Part shown: positions 1 through 11,697 of the stretch, one piece after another | Layout: each line of letters begins with the position of its first letter | Position numbering within the stretch: the stretch's first letter is position 1 | Notes under the pieces: model-generated | Database searches by the model: none | Told to the model about the DNA's origin: nothing | The model's input: only the letters and a program-made list of their open reading frames with translations | NCBI RefSeq assembly: GCF_022376445.1 | Contig: NW_025954968.1 | Location: 310,001-374,000 of the forward strand | DNA from: Fomitopsis serialis | Taxonomy: Eukaryota; Basidiomycota; Agaricomycetes; Polyporales; Fomitopsidaceae | Direction of reading: 5' to 3' | Length of the DNA: 64,000 bases | Program-made: the position numbers and the translations under genes

Positions 1-214
1 CTGGACCCGTTTCCCAGCTTACATTCCATATCAACGTTGATCTCGGACAATCGAACTTCAAATTCCAAGGTTCAACACATCTTATTAACTACGCAGGCGT
101 CCGGAAGTGCATCCTCCGAGGTGTGTGAATCCGTCTCGACTCCTGCTTCTCGCCGAACTCGCGTCTGCTTCCCAGCGTGAGCCGTCGAAGAGCGACGTTA
201 CGCGTCGAACGTCT

Positions 215-1270
215 TCAGAGATGCTTTCGGAGGAATTCGACGCTGGCCTTGAAGGCGCCTTCCTTTCCAGCTCTCACGCTCGGATTGCTCTGCAGTGGAC
301 CGTCAGCCACAGAAGCTGCGGCGCTGTAGAAGGGTGCCGTACCATATCCCCGCGTACAGCGAATCCGTGCACGCAACCTTCCCAATACGTCCGTTCATAA
401 CCGGGTCTGAATCTCCCACCGCCTAGGATTGCGTCGACCTTTGCCTGTGCCTCCTTCGGAAACATGTCGTCGACTTCGCAGCTGTTGATCAATAAGGGCG
501 CCTTCGACTCTGCAAGGTATTTCTGTTGATTCGAAGTGAGTCCATGGAATCAGCACTGCTGACGCGGCCCTAGCGTACTGACCTCCATATCATCGGGCAC
601 TTTCCAGAATGACGGATGAGATACGATGCAAACAGATATGACTTCCACGGATGCGAGCTCGATTGCAATGCGCCCTCCGAAGCAGTAGCCAAGTCCTGCG
701 AACGTCCTAATACCACGCTCTTGAAGCGCCGTGATGACTTCGGATACGTCCCCCAGGACAGTCTCAGGCGGATGCCTGTCTACCCATGCCGCGACGTCAA
801 ATTCCTCTTTGCTGATTGAAGCATCAGGAGGAACGAAGCTGGGAACAGCGTCGTTCTGGAAGAGATCCGGCATAATGACGTGGAAGCCGTTCCGCGCGTA
901 GTCGTCCGCGAGCACCTGGAGGGGCCCAAACGTGCACCCAGTATCCCGATGGCAGCGGAAATGATCTGCTCACCTGGTTGTTGACGAATCTGTGGCCATA
1001 TGCGTCGGTAAGGTAGAGTATGGCCTTTTCTTGTGACTGTGTACCCAGTGGCTCGGTGACATAGCATTCCACGCCAGCGATGCGCTCAATCCTCCCTGGG
1101 GTTGTGAGTGCTCGCGTACACGATGATATCACCATGCGCACCGTTAGGGACACCCTCATGACGGACACCTATGTGCATTCGAAGACAATCAATGACAGTT
1201 AGAGTGATATCCGGAGCGATCTTGTACCTTTGAAACAATCAGCGCAGAATCCTGGACCTATTGCAGCCAT
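215..1270 (-). CDS. Dienelactone hydrolase family protein, copy 1
   Basis: Alpha/beta-hydrolase of the dienelactone hydrolase (DLH) family; characterised members open lactone rings in chlorocatechol breakdown, but the substrate of fungal members is mostly unknown. The start at 1270 begins MAAIGPGFCADCFKG. Short exons follow at 1228-1270, 1142-1168 (GVRHEGVPN) and from 1095 (RIERIAGVECYV). The nucleophile elbow GYCFGG holds the Cys expected for DLH. A conserved block INSCEVDD and the histidine region GCVHGFAVRGDM lie near the C-terminus, and the last exon ends KHL with a stop at 215. All splice phases agree and I see no frameshift. A paralogue with the same exon layout lies at 17685-18764. The acceptor of the intron near 540 is my best guess. 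Family assignment is firm; substrate is not inferable. Confidence 0.86.
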
Positions 1271-1339
1271 ACTTGGTGAGCGACTTGGGCTTGAGGTAAG
1301 TGTACGTTGCACGGTCGATTGCTGGGCTCACTCTACAGT

Positions 1340-1348
1340 CTATATAGT
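1340..1348 (-). promoter_or_regulatory. TATA box for DLH copy 1
   Basis: A TATATAG-type TATA element about 70 bases upstream of the start codon at 1270. Its position matches the TATA boxes of the other accessory genes in this window. Confidence 0.5.
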
Positions 1349-2084
1349 GCACATCACATCAATGACGCGTCGCCCATCGTGCTCAGGTGTCACAGCTCGG
1401 CGGTGGCTCGGTGTTACGGGCTTCTGTGGGTTGCCTTACACCACGCTGCTACAGAAACGCCAACGACGGTCAACGGTCCTGATCAAAATCCGATCGTGCA
1501 GCGCCCGGACGGTGCGAGCAGTTGAAGCATGAAGGCGAGCTGGTTAGCGATCGCACGGAGCGCCTGAGGGTCAGTGCTCTTTACCTCGGCCTCGTATATC
1601 AATTCAACCCCGACTGTGTCTATGCTAGATACTCCGCAAACACTCGGACTCGGCCAGAGCGGCCAGGAAGCCCCTGCATTGATCTCTGTGTTTATTCAAG
1701 ATATGTGTGCACCGTTTTTGCGCTTATAGACAACCATGCTCGCTGACTCTGAACAGAGGGGTCCCACTGGGCGATCCAAATACACACGGGCGATGCAATC
1801 AAGAAATAACGTGGGGTCTTGTTGAAGAGACGTGAGCTGTTGTGGCCAGCACTCAATTCCTAGACGCAATCTATTCACGCGGACAATTCTACACCAAACC
1901 CGAATGCTATCGTTGCAGAGACCTTTCAAGTTCCTGCCGAAAGCTCGTCGGGGGACGTTGTGGCTCCTGCCAGATGCACAGAAGACCGGCGCTCAAGCCC
2001 AGGTTTCGGAAGGTAACAGCGCTGACTGCCTCTGAGGGACGTTAGCCCGTGAAGAAGGCGGTGCGTATTCTTCACAGTGCTGTT
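1349..2084. other. Intergenic stretch, no supported gene
   Basis: No convincing exon chain is visible. A short plus-strand frame around 1842-2045 contains two CxxC pairs (CYRC, CGSC) reminiscent of fungal Cys-rich motifs, but it has no ATG start and no partners, so I do not call it. Confidence 0.5.
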
Positions 2085-2710
2085 GCCCGGCTATGGGTCA
2101 AATTCATCACGCACTCAAACAGTGAGCGTTCGGGCACAAATGAGCTCCAGGTAAGTCGCCCGAGCATGCCTCCTCGAGGAGTTTTGATCATGATCCTCGC
2201 ATGCAGGGGGTTCTTCACCTTGCTATCCATCTATGTCTTCGTTCCTGAGGTCGTACAATCAGCTACGGAGAACATGACTACCCTGTGGAGAGAGCGATCT
2301 TCTCATGTTCTCTCGCGACGCCGTTACTTTAGCTCTACCAGGTGTTGTCCTGATGATGAACACGGGTCTCTGTGACCTCTTCGCGAAGGCAATCCTCGAT
2401 GGGTGAGTCCGCTACTACTCAGTAGGCGTCATATTGCTATACCTATGGCAGACCTCTGTGCTTAGATCAACTCTCAACTCAGGCGAATGGTCACGGAGGA
2501 CGGTGTCTGGGATGCTGCTGTCGAGACTGCGCGGGCGAACAAGGCGAAATTGGAGGCAGCGCAGGAGGAAGTCGAGAGGCGTGCCAAGAGGATAACGAAC
2601 GGCACACCGATGGCGCCGGAAGGTTCATCGCCTTCCTTCGGCGGCGAGAAGGTTGCTCTCGCCAGCGGCAGGGGCTCGCGGCCTCTGGCCATCCAGACTC
2701 ATGATGGTCA
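2085..2710 (+). pseudogene. Decayed partial copy of the sterol O-acyltransferase gene
   Basis: This plus-strand segment aligns in pieces with the middle of the minus-strand sterol O-acyltransferase gene at 3637-6004. Shared stretches are NERSGTNE, the following intron (GCCCGAGCATGCCTCCTCGA in both), GFFTL, an ENMTTLW-like block, and near 2505 WDAAVETARANKAK followed by GTPMAPEGSS. Between about 2400 and 2490 a large part of the parent, the section encoding several membrane helices, is missing, and the frame is broken repeatedly. It cannot make an MBOAT enzyme. It lies in inverted orientation less than 1 kb downstream of the parent's 3' end, so it is an inverted segmental duplication that has decayed. 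Because the intron is retained it is not a retrocopy. Confidence 0.82.
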
Positions 2711-3636
2711 CACTCAACCTCAATAACAATATCGCAACTTCACGACCACCGTTGAAGTTACCTCAAGAGTAAAGTGTCAGGTCCTCAGGCCGCTACTTGT
2801 ACGGCTCGAAAGTATCATTCTCAAAGTATCATACAGTACGTAATCAGCCCTGGATGATAATAATGAATTTTACTTGGCACAGCCGGTTCAATATCCGGGA
2901 CCGCGACAGCTGCTGCACTGGCAGCTCGGGGCCTACAACGACTCGGGCACCAAGCCTCAGTCGGTCAGTACACAATGAAACTGGTACGCGCTTGAAACAA
3001 CATGACGCACTACACCCGACGCAACCAGGGGCATGCTACACAACTACTGCGACGGCGCCGTTGGTCATCTGCGTCTACTCCCTGAAACACCGTGTAATCC
3101 GACGGTGCTGTAAAAGCATTGTCTCCAGAGTGCTGTGGAGAGTATGCCGTGCCATGGCTGTGCTAGCAGCCTGCTTGATGCGACTGGAGTCCAGTAAGAC
3201 TGGTGAGCTCCAGCATGAATGGGAAGTGCTCATAACAAGTACTGGCTCCGTGTCGTTGCGGCGCTGGAACGCCAATGGAGTACGAGTCGAACCATCTCTG
3301 ATTCCATCACGGCCACGGCCACCCACCATTGCCGGTAGGCTAGATGTCGTTCCGCCCACAACGCTGTATGACAACGACGGAAAACGCATGATATATAGAT
3401 AGGTATATATGACTCGTATAGTACTCTATTGTGACTTGACACTCGGCAGACCGCATTATACGGTCACACATAAAGTAATTAGCAACACACAGAACTCCAC
3501 CAGAAACCAGAAACCCAAACCAAAGTATGAGGGGATCATGACAGTCGTGTGTATTAGTTTGTGCCGCTGGCAGATGCAGACTGCCAGGTCGTGTGTGCAA
3601 GGTCCGCAAAAACGTCTGTGTGGAGGGCCGCTTGGT
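2711..3636. other. Intergenic stretch, no supported gene
   Basis: A 201-codon open frame covers much of this stretch, but its composition, missing domain signals and lack of splice partners argue against coding. It contains the terminator region of the sterol O-acyltransferase gene. Nothing else stands out. Confidence 0.45.
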
Positions 3637-6004
3637 TTAGTACGCCACGTATGCGACGCAAAGGATGGGCAGCCCCACGAAGAGGCCGCTCCAGAAGACG
3701 ATGTTCCCCGCGAGCTTGTTGCGCTTGATAGCTGGCAGGCGCCCGATAGCGATCATCGGAATCTGCGACAACTGCACCCGCACCGAGGCGTCAGCCACCA
3801 CGCTACCGACAACGGGTAACCCGTTCTATACGCACCTGGAGGAAAAAGAGGTACATCCGCAGCTTCTGCGAGACTATGAGCATGACGAGCTCGTGCGCCG
3901 ACGCGCTGAGCAGGAACGTGAACAGCATCGCGCCGGTCTTGCCCAGCCCGAGGCTCGTCATCGCCGACGCGTACACGTGCCGCAGGAGGAAGGTGTGCAC
4001 GGGGCGGTTCCACTTGCGCGAGAACTCGTCCCAGGACGTGGAGTTCCACCAGTCGTCGTAGAAGCGGCGGTCGGCGAAACTGCGACGGGCGTCAGCGGGC
4101 TCGCCTCTGACAACAGGAAAAACACCTTACTATGAGAGCTCGGCGAAGCCGTTGCAGATACACTCTACGATGGGGTATTGAGTAGACGTCGCGTGGTGAG
4201 AGAACGTATCGCACGCACCGAAGATGAGATAGAAGAGCAGCAGCAGGGCGACCATGAAAGGCAGCGAGAGATCAAGCATGGTGCGCCACACTGGCGTTTC
4301 GGGCGTGGGCAGGTGTGGGAGGATGAAACTTTCGGTGACAGTGTAGAGCAGCGCGAACGTGCCGAACGTCGCGACCGTCTTCTCGAACACGTACAGCGGA
4401 CGAATCCTGGAGTAACTGCTCAGAAGCAGGCGGGATAAACAGTTGATGGGCACACGAACCTGTCTGTCCTGGGGTACTCGAGCTCATACACCAACGTGGG
4501 GATCGTCATGTACGTCACGAAGTTTTTGTACGTGACGCTCTCGGGCCAGCGGACACGCTCTGGCCCTGGGCTCGTTAGCTCCTCCTCGAGTTCCGCATGC
4601 TCGCGGGCAAGATCGGCAATCTGCGAATTGGGATGGTGTGCGAGGATTTGCGACTGCGTGGGTGGATAGGACGAGGAGCTTGTGTCGGACGGCGGCATAA
4701 GGCGTGTTCCAGTTGTGTTGACTTGTGTGGGACGATCAGGCGGGAAGTCGGACGATGTCCTCGAAGCAGTTGGGGGAAGTGCCTGACCGATGACGTCTGA
4801 ATGGCCAGAGACTGCGAGCCGTTTGCGCAGAGCGCCTGCAACGTTCTCGTCGACATAGGAAGACGACGAGCCTTCCGGCGCCATCGGTGTGCCGTTCGTT
4901 ATCCCATCGGCACGCCTCTCAATCTCTCCTGCGCTGCTTCCATCTTCGCCTTGTTCGCCCGTGCAGTCTCTACGGCGGCGTCCCAGCCACCTTCCTCCGC
5001 GACCAGTCGCCTGAGCTGCGAGTGTATCTTTTCGGCGCGTTTATGTACCCATTGCAGCTGGCCGTTCGTCGTAACATATGAATGCATCTTCATGACGAGG
5101 ACAAATGTATGGAGGGTGAGGAAGCCAGACTGCACCCATGGCCAGCCACGATTGAAGGTCCACTGAATGGCGAGGAAAAGCACAGAGGTCTGCCATAGAT
5201 GCTGCAGTACGACGCCAACCCAGTAGAAGCGGATCCAACCCTTGACGACAGCCTTCACGAAGGGGACACAGAGACCTGTGCTCACCATCAGGACGCCGTC
5301 TGACAGAGCTAGTGTGATAGCGTCGCGGGAGAACATGGAGAAGAACGCTCCCTCCAGAGGGTAGCCATGTTCTTCGTAGCTGAGGATGTATGATCTCACG
5401 ACGAAGACAAACATGGATATCCAGAACAAGGTGAAGAACCCCTGGATGCGACGATCATGATCAGCGCTACTCGAGGAGGCATGCTCGGGCGACGTACTCG
5501 GAACTCATTGGTACCCGAACGCTCATTCGTTGTGTCGAAGTGGGACTTGCGGGGGGTGAAGGTGATCATCGTGCGTAGCTTCTTGGTCTGGCGCGAGCGG
5601 AATGGCTTCGAGACATGGACGGTACCCTCTAGGGTCTGGAAGTCCATGCTCTGGTTGCGCTGGAGAGCTCCTCCTACGTCAGGTGTCGCAGCATGACCGC
5701 TGAGCGCAGCCTTCTCTGGGGGAGCAAGGCTGTCCGGGGTGGGGGTGAGCTGCTGCGAGGATGTAATGTGTGGAGAAAGAAGACGCACCGGGTCTGGGTC
5801 GACGCGGCCATGGTTGCTGGGGTGGACTTGGGATGACGGTGTATCGCGAAGGTCAGAAGGAGTGTGAGCAAGGGTGCTGGCTGGGTGTAGGCTGAACGTA
5901 AGTAACTTATTAGTACGCGCAAGGACGGATACTCGGAGGTCGGATGTGCCCACTCCTCTCTGACACTCAGCGGCGTCACTGATGCGCCCGTTCGGGGCGC
6001 CCAC
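3637..6004 (-). CDS. Sterol O-acyltransferase (MBOAT family, ARE1/ARE2-like)
   Basis: ER membrane enzyme that joins fatty acyl-CoA to sterol, making steryl esters for lipid droplets. Hallmarks are visible in order: a basic/Ser-rich cytosolic N-terminus, the block GTNEFR before the first conserved membrane region (GFFTLFWISMFVFV), a long membrane segment (LSDGVLMVSTGLCVPFV), a WPESVTYKNF region, then the FYDDWWNS signature near 4060 and the MBOAT catalytic histidine in SASAHELVM near 3890. The protein ends VAYVAY with the stop at 3637. At least five introns are evident. Near 4924-4929 one base is missing: the frame before it reads AAQE and the frame after it continues to APEGSSSSY, while the decayed copy at 2.6 kb keeps that join in frame. 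The 5' end is uncertain: ATG 6004 is open, and ATG 6150 with an intron ending at about 5892 (good branch site TACTAAT) is phase-compatible but lies only 14 bases from the EMC5 start. Confidence 0.88.
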
Positions 6005-6164
6005 CCCATATGATCACGTGCGCCGGTCCCGTCGCATAACGCCGCGCTGGTCATCGCCCTCCTCATCCGCACAGCGACCAGTCCGGAATCCGATCCCCTC
6101 CTGTTTGTCAGCGTCGCCGCCTCATCGACTGACCTCAACGAACGAGACATAGCCTCTCGCCGCC

Positions 6165-6717
6165 ATGTTTGGGGACGTCATGCTTTTCCTGGCATCCTTC
6201 GCCACCCTCCACGGTGAGTTCAAGTAGCGCGACACCGTCTGACACAAATGGCTCGATCGACCTGACCGGGTGTGACACAGCGGCATATTCCACGTATGAA
6301 CGTGAGTGCTTTGTGCTACTCCACCATGCCTCCTACATCCCCGGTCTGAATCGCAACGCTGTACAGACTTGTCCTACCTGAAAGCCCTAGGACGACCCGA
6401 AGGGTCCTTGCCGCAAGATGTACGTCCACAGCATGCATCCGTGTGATCTTCTCACAGTCCTCTGTCAGATTGTGTTCGAAGCACTAGCTGCGCTCATACT
6501 CGGCATCGTCGGGTCTGCAATACGGACACCAGAACTGAGGGAGGTGACATGGCGGAGTGAGATGAAGCACCGGTGGGTCCCTTCCGTTCCAGCCCCTGAC
6601 GTGGACCGAGAACAAACGTCACTTCCTCACAGATCGGCGGAAGAGCAAGACCCGAGGCTCTCCTTCACCACCTTCGCACAACGCGCCGGCATTTTGCAAA
6701 CCCCATCGGCTTCTTGA
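6165..6717 (+). CDS. EMC5: ER membrane protein complex subunit 5 (MMgT domain)
   Basis: Small subunit of the ER membrane protein complex, which inserts tail-anchored and multispanning proteins; the family was also described as a membrane magnesium transporter. Five exons join in phase: 6165-6213, 6281-6301, 6367-6419, 6469-6572 and 6633-6717, giving about 103 residues, normal for fungi. The first membrane segment is MLFLASFATLHAAYSTYE, followed by HLSYLKALGRPEGSLPQD and the second membrane segment IVFEALAALILGIVGSAI, then a hydrophilic tail. Exon 2 is only 21 bases. No frameshift. The gene is divergent from sterol O-acyltransferase, another ER membrane protein. I recognise the family from the STYEHL...LPQDIVFE pattern; confidence is high. 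Confidence 0.88.
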
Positions 6718-7555
6718 CGTTGCTATCAGCACATCTGCTCTTGCTTATTTATTGAATCAATCGTTGTAGTTCTTGTCGAGATTCAGGTCGTACACAAGGA
6801 ACAGACAAGTCGACGTGAGTCCTGCTTGTGAGTCAATCCGAGTTCTGCAACCGCTGGACTGCTCTAGACAAGCCTTAACACAGGGGACCTCAGTGTCACC
6901 GTTGCACACGGTGTCACTGTTGATCCCTTGGGGAGTCGGGGCGCGTTGTCATGTTACTTGTGCTGAAACCGCATACATCAGTTTCGGTTTTGGGGGGCAA
7001 ACACAGGTTGATCACTGTTGACCAACGCCGTTCCATTTGTGGATACATCCCGAAGACAAGAGGCGCCGTGTTCGTGTTGCAGCTCGCGAATTACGAGATG
7101 TCTTTATGTCTTGTGCCCAGGGTCGCTTCGAATGCACAGAGCAATGTGAAGCATCATGTCTCTGAGGCGGCTTTTGAAGCTTGAAGTACTATGTAGAGCA
7201 CCCGCTGTGTTGAAACGTTGATGCCTTGAGCTTGAACTAAGCTTTGGAATCTGAACTTTTGAAGTGCCTAGGCTTTTGCTGAATCTGTCAATCAGTGTCA
7301 TGAAGACCTGCTGTCAAATCCTATTCCGACGTCATCTTGTGCGTCGACGGTCGGCCTATACTCGGCAGATGCCTGTGGCACGGTGGCGGAAGGAGACGAA
7401 CCCCACTGCACCGTGCAGTCCACCCCAGAGGACCCATTCCGCAATTCGCATATGATTCCTATGCCTACTGCTGCCATCGGTACCCCGCCCGGGCCAAGCC
7501 TGCGATCGACCGCGACGACCGTGACGACTTCGACAACGACGAGTAGACAGCCAAC
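6718..7555. other. Intergenic stretch, no supported gene
   Basis: I find no exon chain or RNA gene here. The last 100 bases are pyrimidine- and CG-rich and probably form the 5' leader of the alpha/beta hydrolase starting at 7556. Confidence 0.5.
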
Positions 7556-9787
7556 ATGATCGGCAACTCCGTTCCGGAGTACATCTTCATCCGCACCTCC
7601 ATCGCTGGCCTCCGTCTCATAGCCCCTCTGAGTCTCGTCTACACATTCGCCAACTGGCGGGAAGGCCGCTTTCTGTACTCTCCGTGGGCCGGAGCGTACG
7701 CGCTAGTTGAAGCATGCTTCTACTTGTTTGTATATCTCCCGCGATCCTTTCTGCTTCAGAAGGTCAGTCGTCCGCAACTTCCGGGATTTGGCCGTTTTGT
7801 CCGAACGAATATGGTGATTTTCGCCTAACAGCTGTGTCCGCATCGTCGGGCCCCGCGCCTCTTACAGCTATGTCCATATCGCTAGACTCACCCCGAGCGT
7901 AAATGCCAGTGTGTGCACGGGCGGAGCGTGTCGGTCTTGGTATCTGTGGGATGTTGCCATTGTGTTGCCATCAGGATTCTCACCATATAGACGGATTTCC
8001 AGCGCGAGCTAGACCGAGGTGTGTGGCCGAGGTCAGCCGGTAGAGGGTGCGGATCGCTCGATGCGAAGGTCAGACAAGGGCCCGACGACCTCCGTCTGTG
8101 CACGCGTTTTTGGGAAGGGGTGGAATTGTTGGCTGTAAACACATACACAGAGCCCAGCGGGTTTGATATCACGCCGGACGCCGCGGACTTGGATGGCCAG
8201 GCTGCCGCGACCTTGGCTACGGTGGCCTAGTAGGGTGACCGGTACACCGTACAGTGTCCGGATCGCTGAATACCAATGTCCGACAACGTCCGCTCCTATA
8301 CGCGCTTTTCGGGCATGGCCCAACGTTGTGGCCCTACTGAAATGTCCGGATAAAATCTGGCTTGTCCGCAGCAGCAGCCGCAGCAGGAGGAGATCGTATT
8401 ACCGTGCTAACGCGTCCCTTAGGCTGCCACCCATCCTCCTCCGCTCTCCCGCAAGGAGCGCGAAGCACTCTTCGGGAAGTGTTTCGTCTACATCGCCCAG
8501 ATGAATATGGCCACCGGCTGGTTCTTCGGCGGCGATGCTTCACTCATCAAGCGCGAGAACATGCGGGATTGGCTCCTGTGGGCCCTCTTCGGTTGCAACC
8601 GCGACAGCGCACGGCCGGAATGGGATGATGAAATCGAGGGCTATTTAGCAATATTGAACGATTACATGGGCAAGCCGCTGGAAGATGGTTTGAGCGAGGC
8701 GGCCAGGTGTATGCGTCTGACGCTGGACCCTGTTGCCATGCTGCATAGGCCGCTGGTTTGGTACGTGGTGAGTGTCGGTTTCTCAGCCTCCATACCCTGT
8801 CGGAGGTCTGACTGCGCGCAGATCGTGGGTCTACTCGATACGGTGACTTGCATTCGGTTGGCTCTCGCAGGGTTTAAACACTGCGACGCCGGGAACCCCT
8901 TTTCTTCCTTCCCTTTCCGGCTGTCGTCGTTCTTCTCGCAGCGCACCCCCGAGCCTTCCCTCGCGTACTGGTACCGACCTCATCGCTCAAAGACCAAACA
9001 GCCTGTCGTTTTCCTTCACGGCATCGGGGTGCGCTGTGTTGCCTCTTCTCATCATGTTTCGCACCGTTCTGACATGGCTGTAGATCGGGCTCTGGCCCTA
9101 CGTCACGTTCTTCCGCGAGCTAGCAGTCCATGACCCGGACGTAGGCATCATCGCCGTCGAGAACCTCTCCATTTGCATGCGCATCGCCCCGCCGCCTCTG
9201 CGACGCGCCGACATGCTCGCTGCGCTCACGAATGTGCTCCGGCACCACAACGTCTCCACTTTCGTCCTCGCCGCACACTCGTACGGCACCGTCCTCGCCG
9301 CGCACATCCTCCGCGACCCCGCGCTCTCCCCGCGCGTCGTCTCCACACTGCTCATCGACCCTTCCTGCTCTACCTCCCGTCCATCGCGTACAACTTCGTC
9401 TACCGCGAGCCGCGCTCCGCGGCCGAGTGGCAGCTGTGGTACCTCGCGAGCCGCGACCCCGACATCTCGCGCGCGCTCTCACGACACTTCTTCTGGACGG
9501 AGAACGTGCTCTGGAAGGAGGACCTCGAGGGCCGCGAGGTGGCGGTCGTGCTCTGTGGCCAGGACCAGATCGTCGACTCGCGGGAGGTGATGAAGTACCT
9601 TACGGGCACCGAGGATGTGAATCTTCGGTGGAGGAAGGACAGCCTAGAGGTGCTGTATTACCCGGACCTGGACCATTCGAACCAGTTCAACTCCAAGGAC
9701 TGTAGACGGCCCATGGTCGAGGTGTTGTCGAGGTTCGTGAATAATGGGCGCGCAATAGAGCAGCGGTCGAAGCTGAAGGAGGCGTAA
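7556..9787 (+). CDS. Membrane-anchored alpha/beta hydrolase
   Basis: Fungal alpha/beta-hydrolase with an N-terminal hydrophobic anchor. Exons: 7556-7762, 8423-8767, 8822-9028 and 9084-9787. The first exon begins MIGNSVPEYIFIRTSIAG and is largely hydrophobic. The core shows the oxyanion motif VVFLHGIG, the nucleophile elbow AAHSYGTVLAAH with Ser in SYG, a Cys-Gly-x-Asp segment (LCGQDQIVDS) carrying the likely catalytic Asp, and the late DLDHSNQF block with the likely His. At about 9359-9362 one base (or four) is missing between LLIDP and FLLYLPSIAYNF; both sides are plainly coding. Intron 1 is 660 bases, about ten times the local norm, and ends with the branch site CTAAC and acceptor TTAG. Substrate unknown; esterase or lipase activity is only inferred. 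Confidence 0.82.
8025..8345. repeat. Two diverged copies of a ~110-base unit inside a long intron
   Basis: Within intron 1 of the alpha/beta hydrolase, a segment from about 8025 to 8135 and one from about 8221 to 8340 share landmarks in the same order: GTGGCC, a CGGTA block, GGATCGCT, a GTC(C/A)GACAA block and ACGCG(T/C)TTTT. Similarity is partial. The intron may have grown by insertion of a repeated element. Confidence 0.35.
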
Positions 9788-10124
9788 TTCCGAAATCACT
9801 ACTGTATTATAGCGCTCACCACTTGTTCACTATGTATGATAGATGCGAATGACAGCCTGTATACGCAAGACATCTGTAACATACTAGACTACCGATACGT
9901 AACGTCTAAGGACGAAACCGGAAAGAACATTCTGACGATTCGTGAGATGGGAGTTTTACGCGATGTACTTGCCCCCGCGCAGAATGGATCCCCATATTGC
10001 CCGGGACCAGCAGCATAATAGATAGCCTGTCCGCCAACATCGGCAAAGCGAAGGCTTCGTGAAGACAGTGTGTTTGACATCCGCATGTACAGTACCGAAT
10101 ACGACAGAAGCACAACGTTTCCAG
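9788..10124. other. Intergenic stretch between convergent genes
   Basis: About 340 bases between the hydrolase stop and the RED-like stop on the other strand. It must hold both 3' ends; I see no other feature. Confidence 0.5.
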
Positions 10125-11697
10125 CTATGAGCCGCTTCCAGCACCCTTCTTGTCCGTGTACGCCTTCAGTCTAAGCGATCCCCAAATCAGACATGAGAGT
10201 AATTATAAGTACGGATTGAACCTCACCGTTGGTAATCCCTGTCAATCTTGTTCTTGTCAACGCCGCCCTCTCCCCCACCGTTCTTGTCCTTCTTTTTCCC
10301 TTTCTTCCCTCCGCGCTTCCCCTTACCCGAGGAAGCGTCCATTTCAAGTAGTTCCCGTATAGACGGGATCGCCGAGGACGCAAGAGGTTGTAAGCGTACA
10401 GGCCTTTCCTCCTCTTCCTCTTCGTGATCCGACGGCACTGCCGCAGCCACCGGCGTGCGTTGAGTCTCGACAGGCGGACTAGCCTCCGTAAGCTCAACAC
10501 CTGGCGAGCCTGCACGCTCCTCTGGCTGCTCATCGTCCAATGCGACCCACCGCCGCCTCGGTGGTGGCGGAGCTTCCTCCTCCTCACCTTCCTCCCGTTC
10601 TCTGCCTGCATGTTCGTTCTCACTTTCGTCGTCATCGCCCAAGTCTACACCTGTATAGTCCCCTGCATCTGCGAAGATGTCGACATCGACGTCGACAGGC
10701 TCCGGCTCGAGTATTGGCTTTGCTTTAGGAGGGGGCGCAGGAGCCTCAGCCACAGTAGAGGGGCCCGCCTCGGGGGCGGTCACTGGCTCGGATGGTGGCT
10801 TTTCAACACCCGCGTCAGACTTGACTTTCTTCTGCGACAATTCGCCCTCCTGGCCCCCTGTCTTAGCCTTCACTTTCTTCCTCTTCTTCGGCTTCTCATC
10901 TGTACCACCCCCGATAGGCTTAAAACCAATCGGTCTGAACTTTCCGGCCTTCTTCGCCTCCTCGAGCGCAGGGTCCACTGCTGTAGGCTTCTTGTCTGCA
11001 CCCGCATTCGTGCCTGTACTTCCTCGCCCGAAGTCTTGGCTCGCTTCGCCTTCAACTCCTGTACAATCTCCTCCCGGGTGCGCTTACGCGGAGCGGTGGA
11101 CGCGACCTCTCGGAACGCCAGCTCCAACGACGCGTCGTCCTCCGCCGCAGTCGACGCCGCCAGCCGCGCCCTATTCTGTTCTAGCAGCGCAAGATCGAGG
11201 CCCTTCACCAGCACGGTATGATCGCTGTCCCCGCCCAGATACCGCCGTTGCTCTTCTACCTGTGTGAATGAGCGTCTCGGGTTCGCGAGCGTGGCGAGGG
11301 CACTCACTGCCGCGCGGTCAGCATTGTCCGCCGTCCGCTTCTCAAAGTCCTCTGCGAGGGCCTCCACCTGCGCGTAATCGTTGTCGAGCCCTTTCCGCCG
11401 CTCCGCTGCGCGGTCGCGGTACGCCTGGTCCGTCTGTGATTTCTTCTTGACGGTGCGCGGCTTGAACGCGGGCTGGGATGAGTCTACCGTCTTGCTGGCG
11501 TGATTCTAATCAGTTGGAGGAGGCGGAGTGGTAGGGTATATGGACAGACCTCTTCGATTTACTGGTGGAAGCGAGCAGCGATCCTCTTGACGTCGGAGTG
11601 CCCGACGCTTTGGAGGTTTGCAAGAGCTTTCTGAAGGATTCCTAAGAGGAATTTTAGACCTCATTCTTGGTTTTAACAATGAACATACTTGGTCCAT
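10125..11697 (-). CDS. RED/IK-like spliceosomal protein
   Basis: Homologue of RED (IK cytokine), a nuclear partner of SMU1 needed for spliceosome activation. Exon 1 (11689-11697) encodes only MDQ, followed by ESFRKLLQTSKASGTPTSRG, then after a phase-2 intron the RED N-terminal block YRDRAAERRKGLDNDYAQVE, RRYLGGDSDHTVLVKGLD and LALLEQNRA. A Lys-rich, Asp/Glu-rich and Pro-rich low-complexity tail follows (GKFRPIGFKPIGG, then EEEEEE runs). A last short exon gives LKAYTDKKGAGSGS with the stop at 10125. At about 11001-11003 one G is missing (GCGGGTGC), which otherwise splits the gene in two frames. The start is supported by the MDQE start typical of RED proteins. Family call is strong; the last exon is my splice inference. 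Confidence 0.83.

Noticed and set aside
1842..2045. Cys-rich frame with CYRC and CGSC pairs
   Set aside because: No ATG, no neighbouring exons and no conserved context; resembles fungal Cys-rich motifs only superficially.
2797..3402. 201-codon open frame on the plus strand
   Set aside because: No recognisable domain, unusual composition, no splice partners; one long frame in GC-rich DNA is expected by chance.
3665..4135. 156-codon plus-strand frame
   Set aside because: Antisense shadow of the conserved C-terminal part of sterol O-acyltransferase.
10424..11221. 265-codon plus-strand frame
   Set aside because: It is antisense to the RED-like gene, whose codon pattern and conserved motifs explain the open frame.
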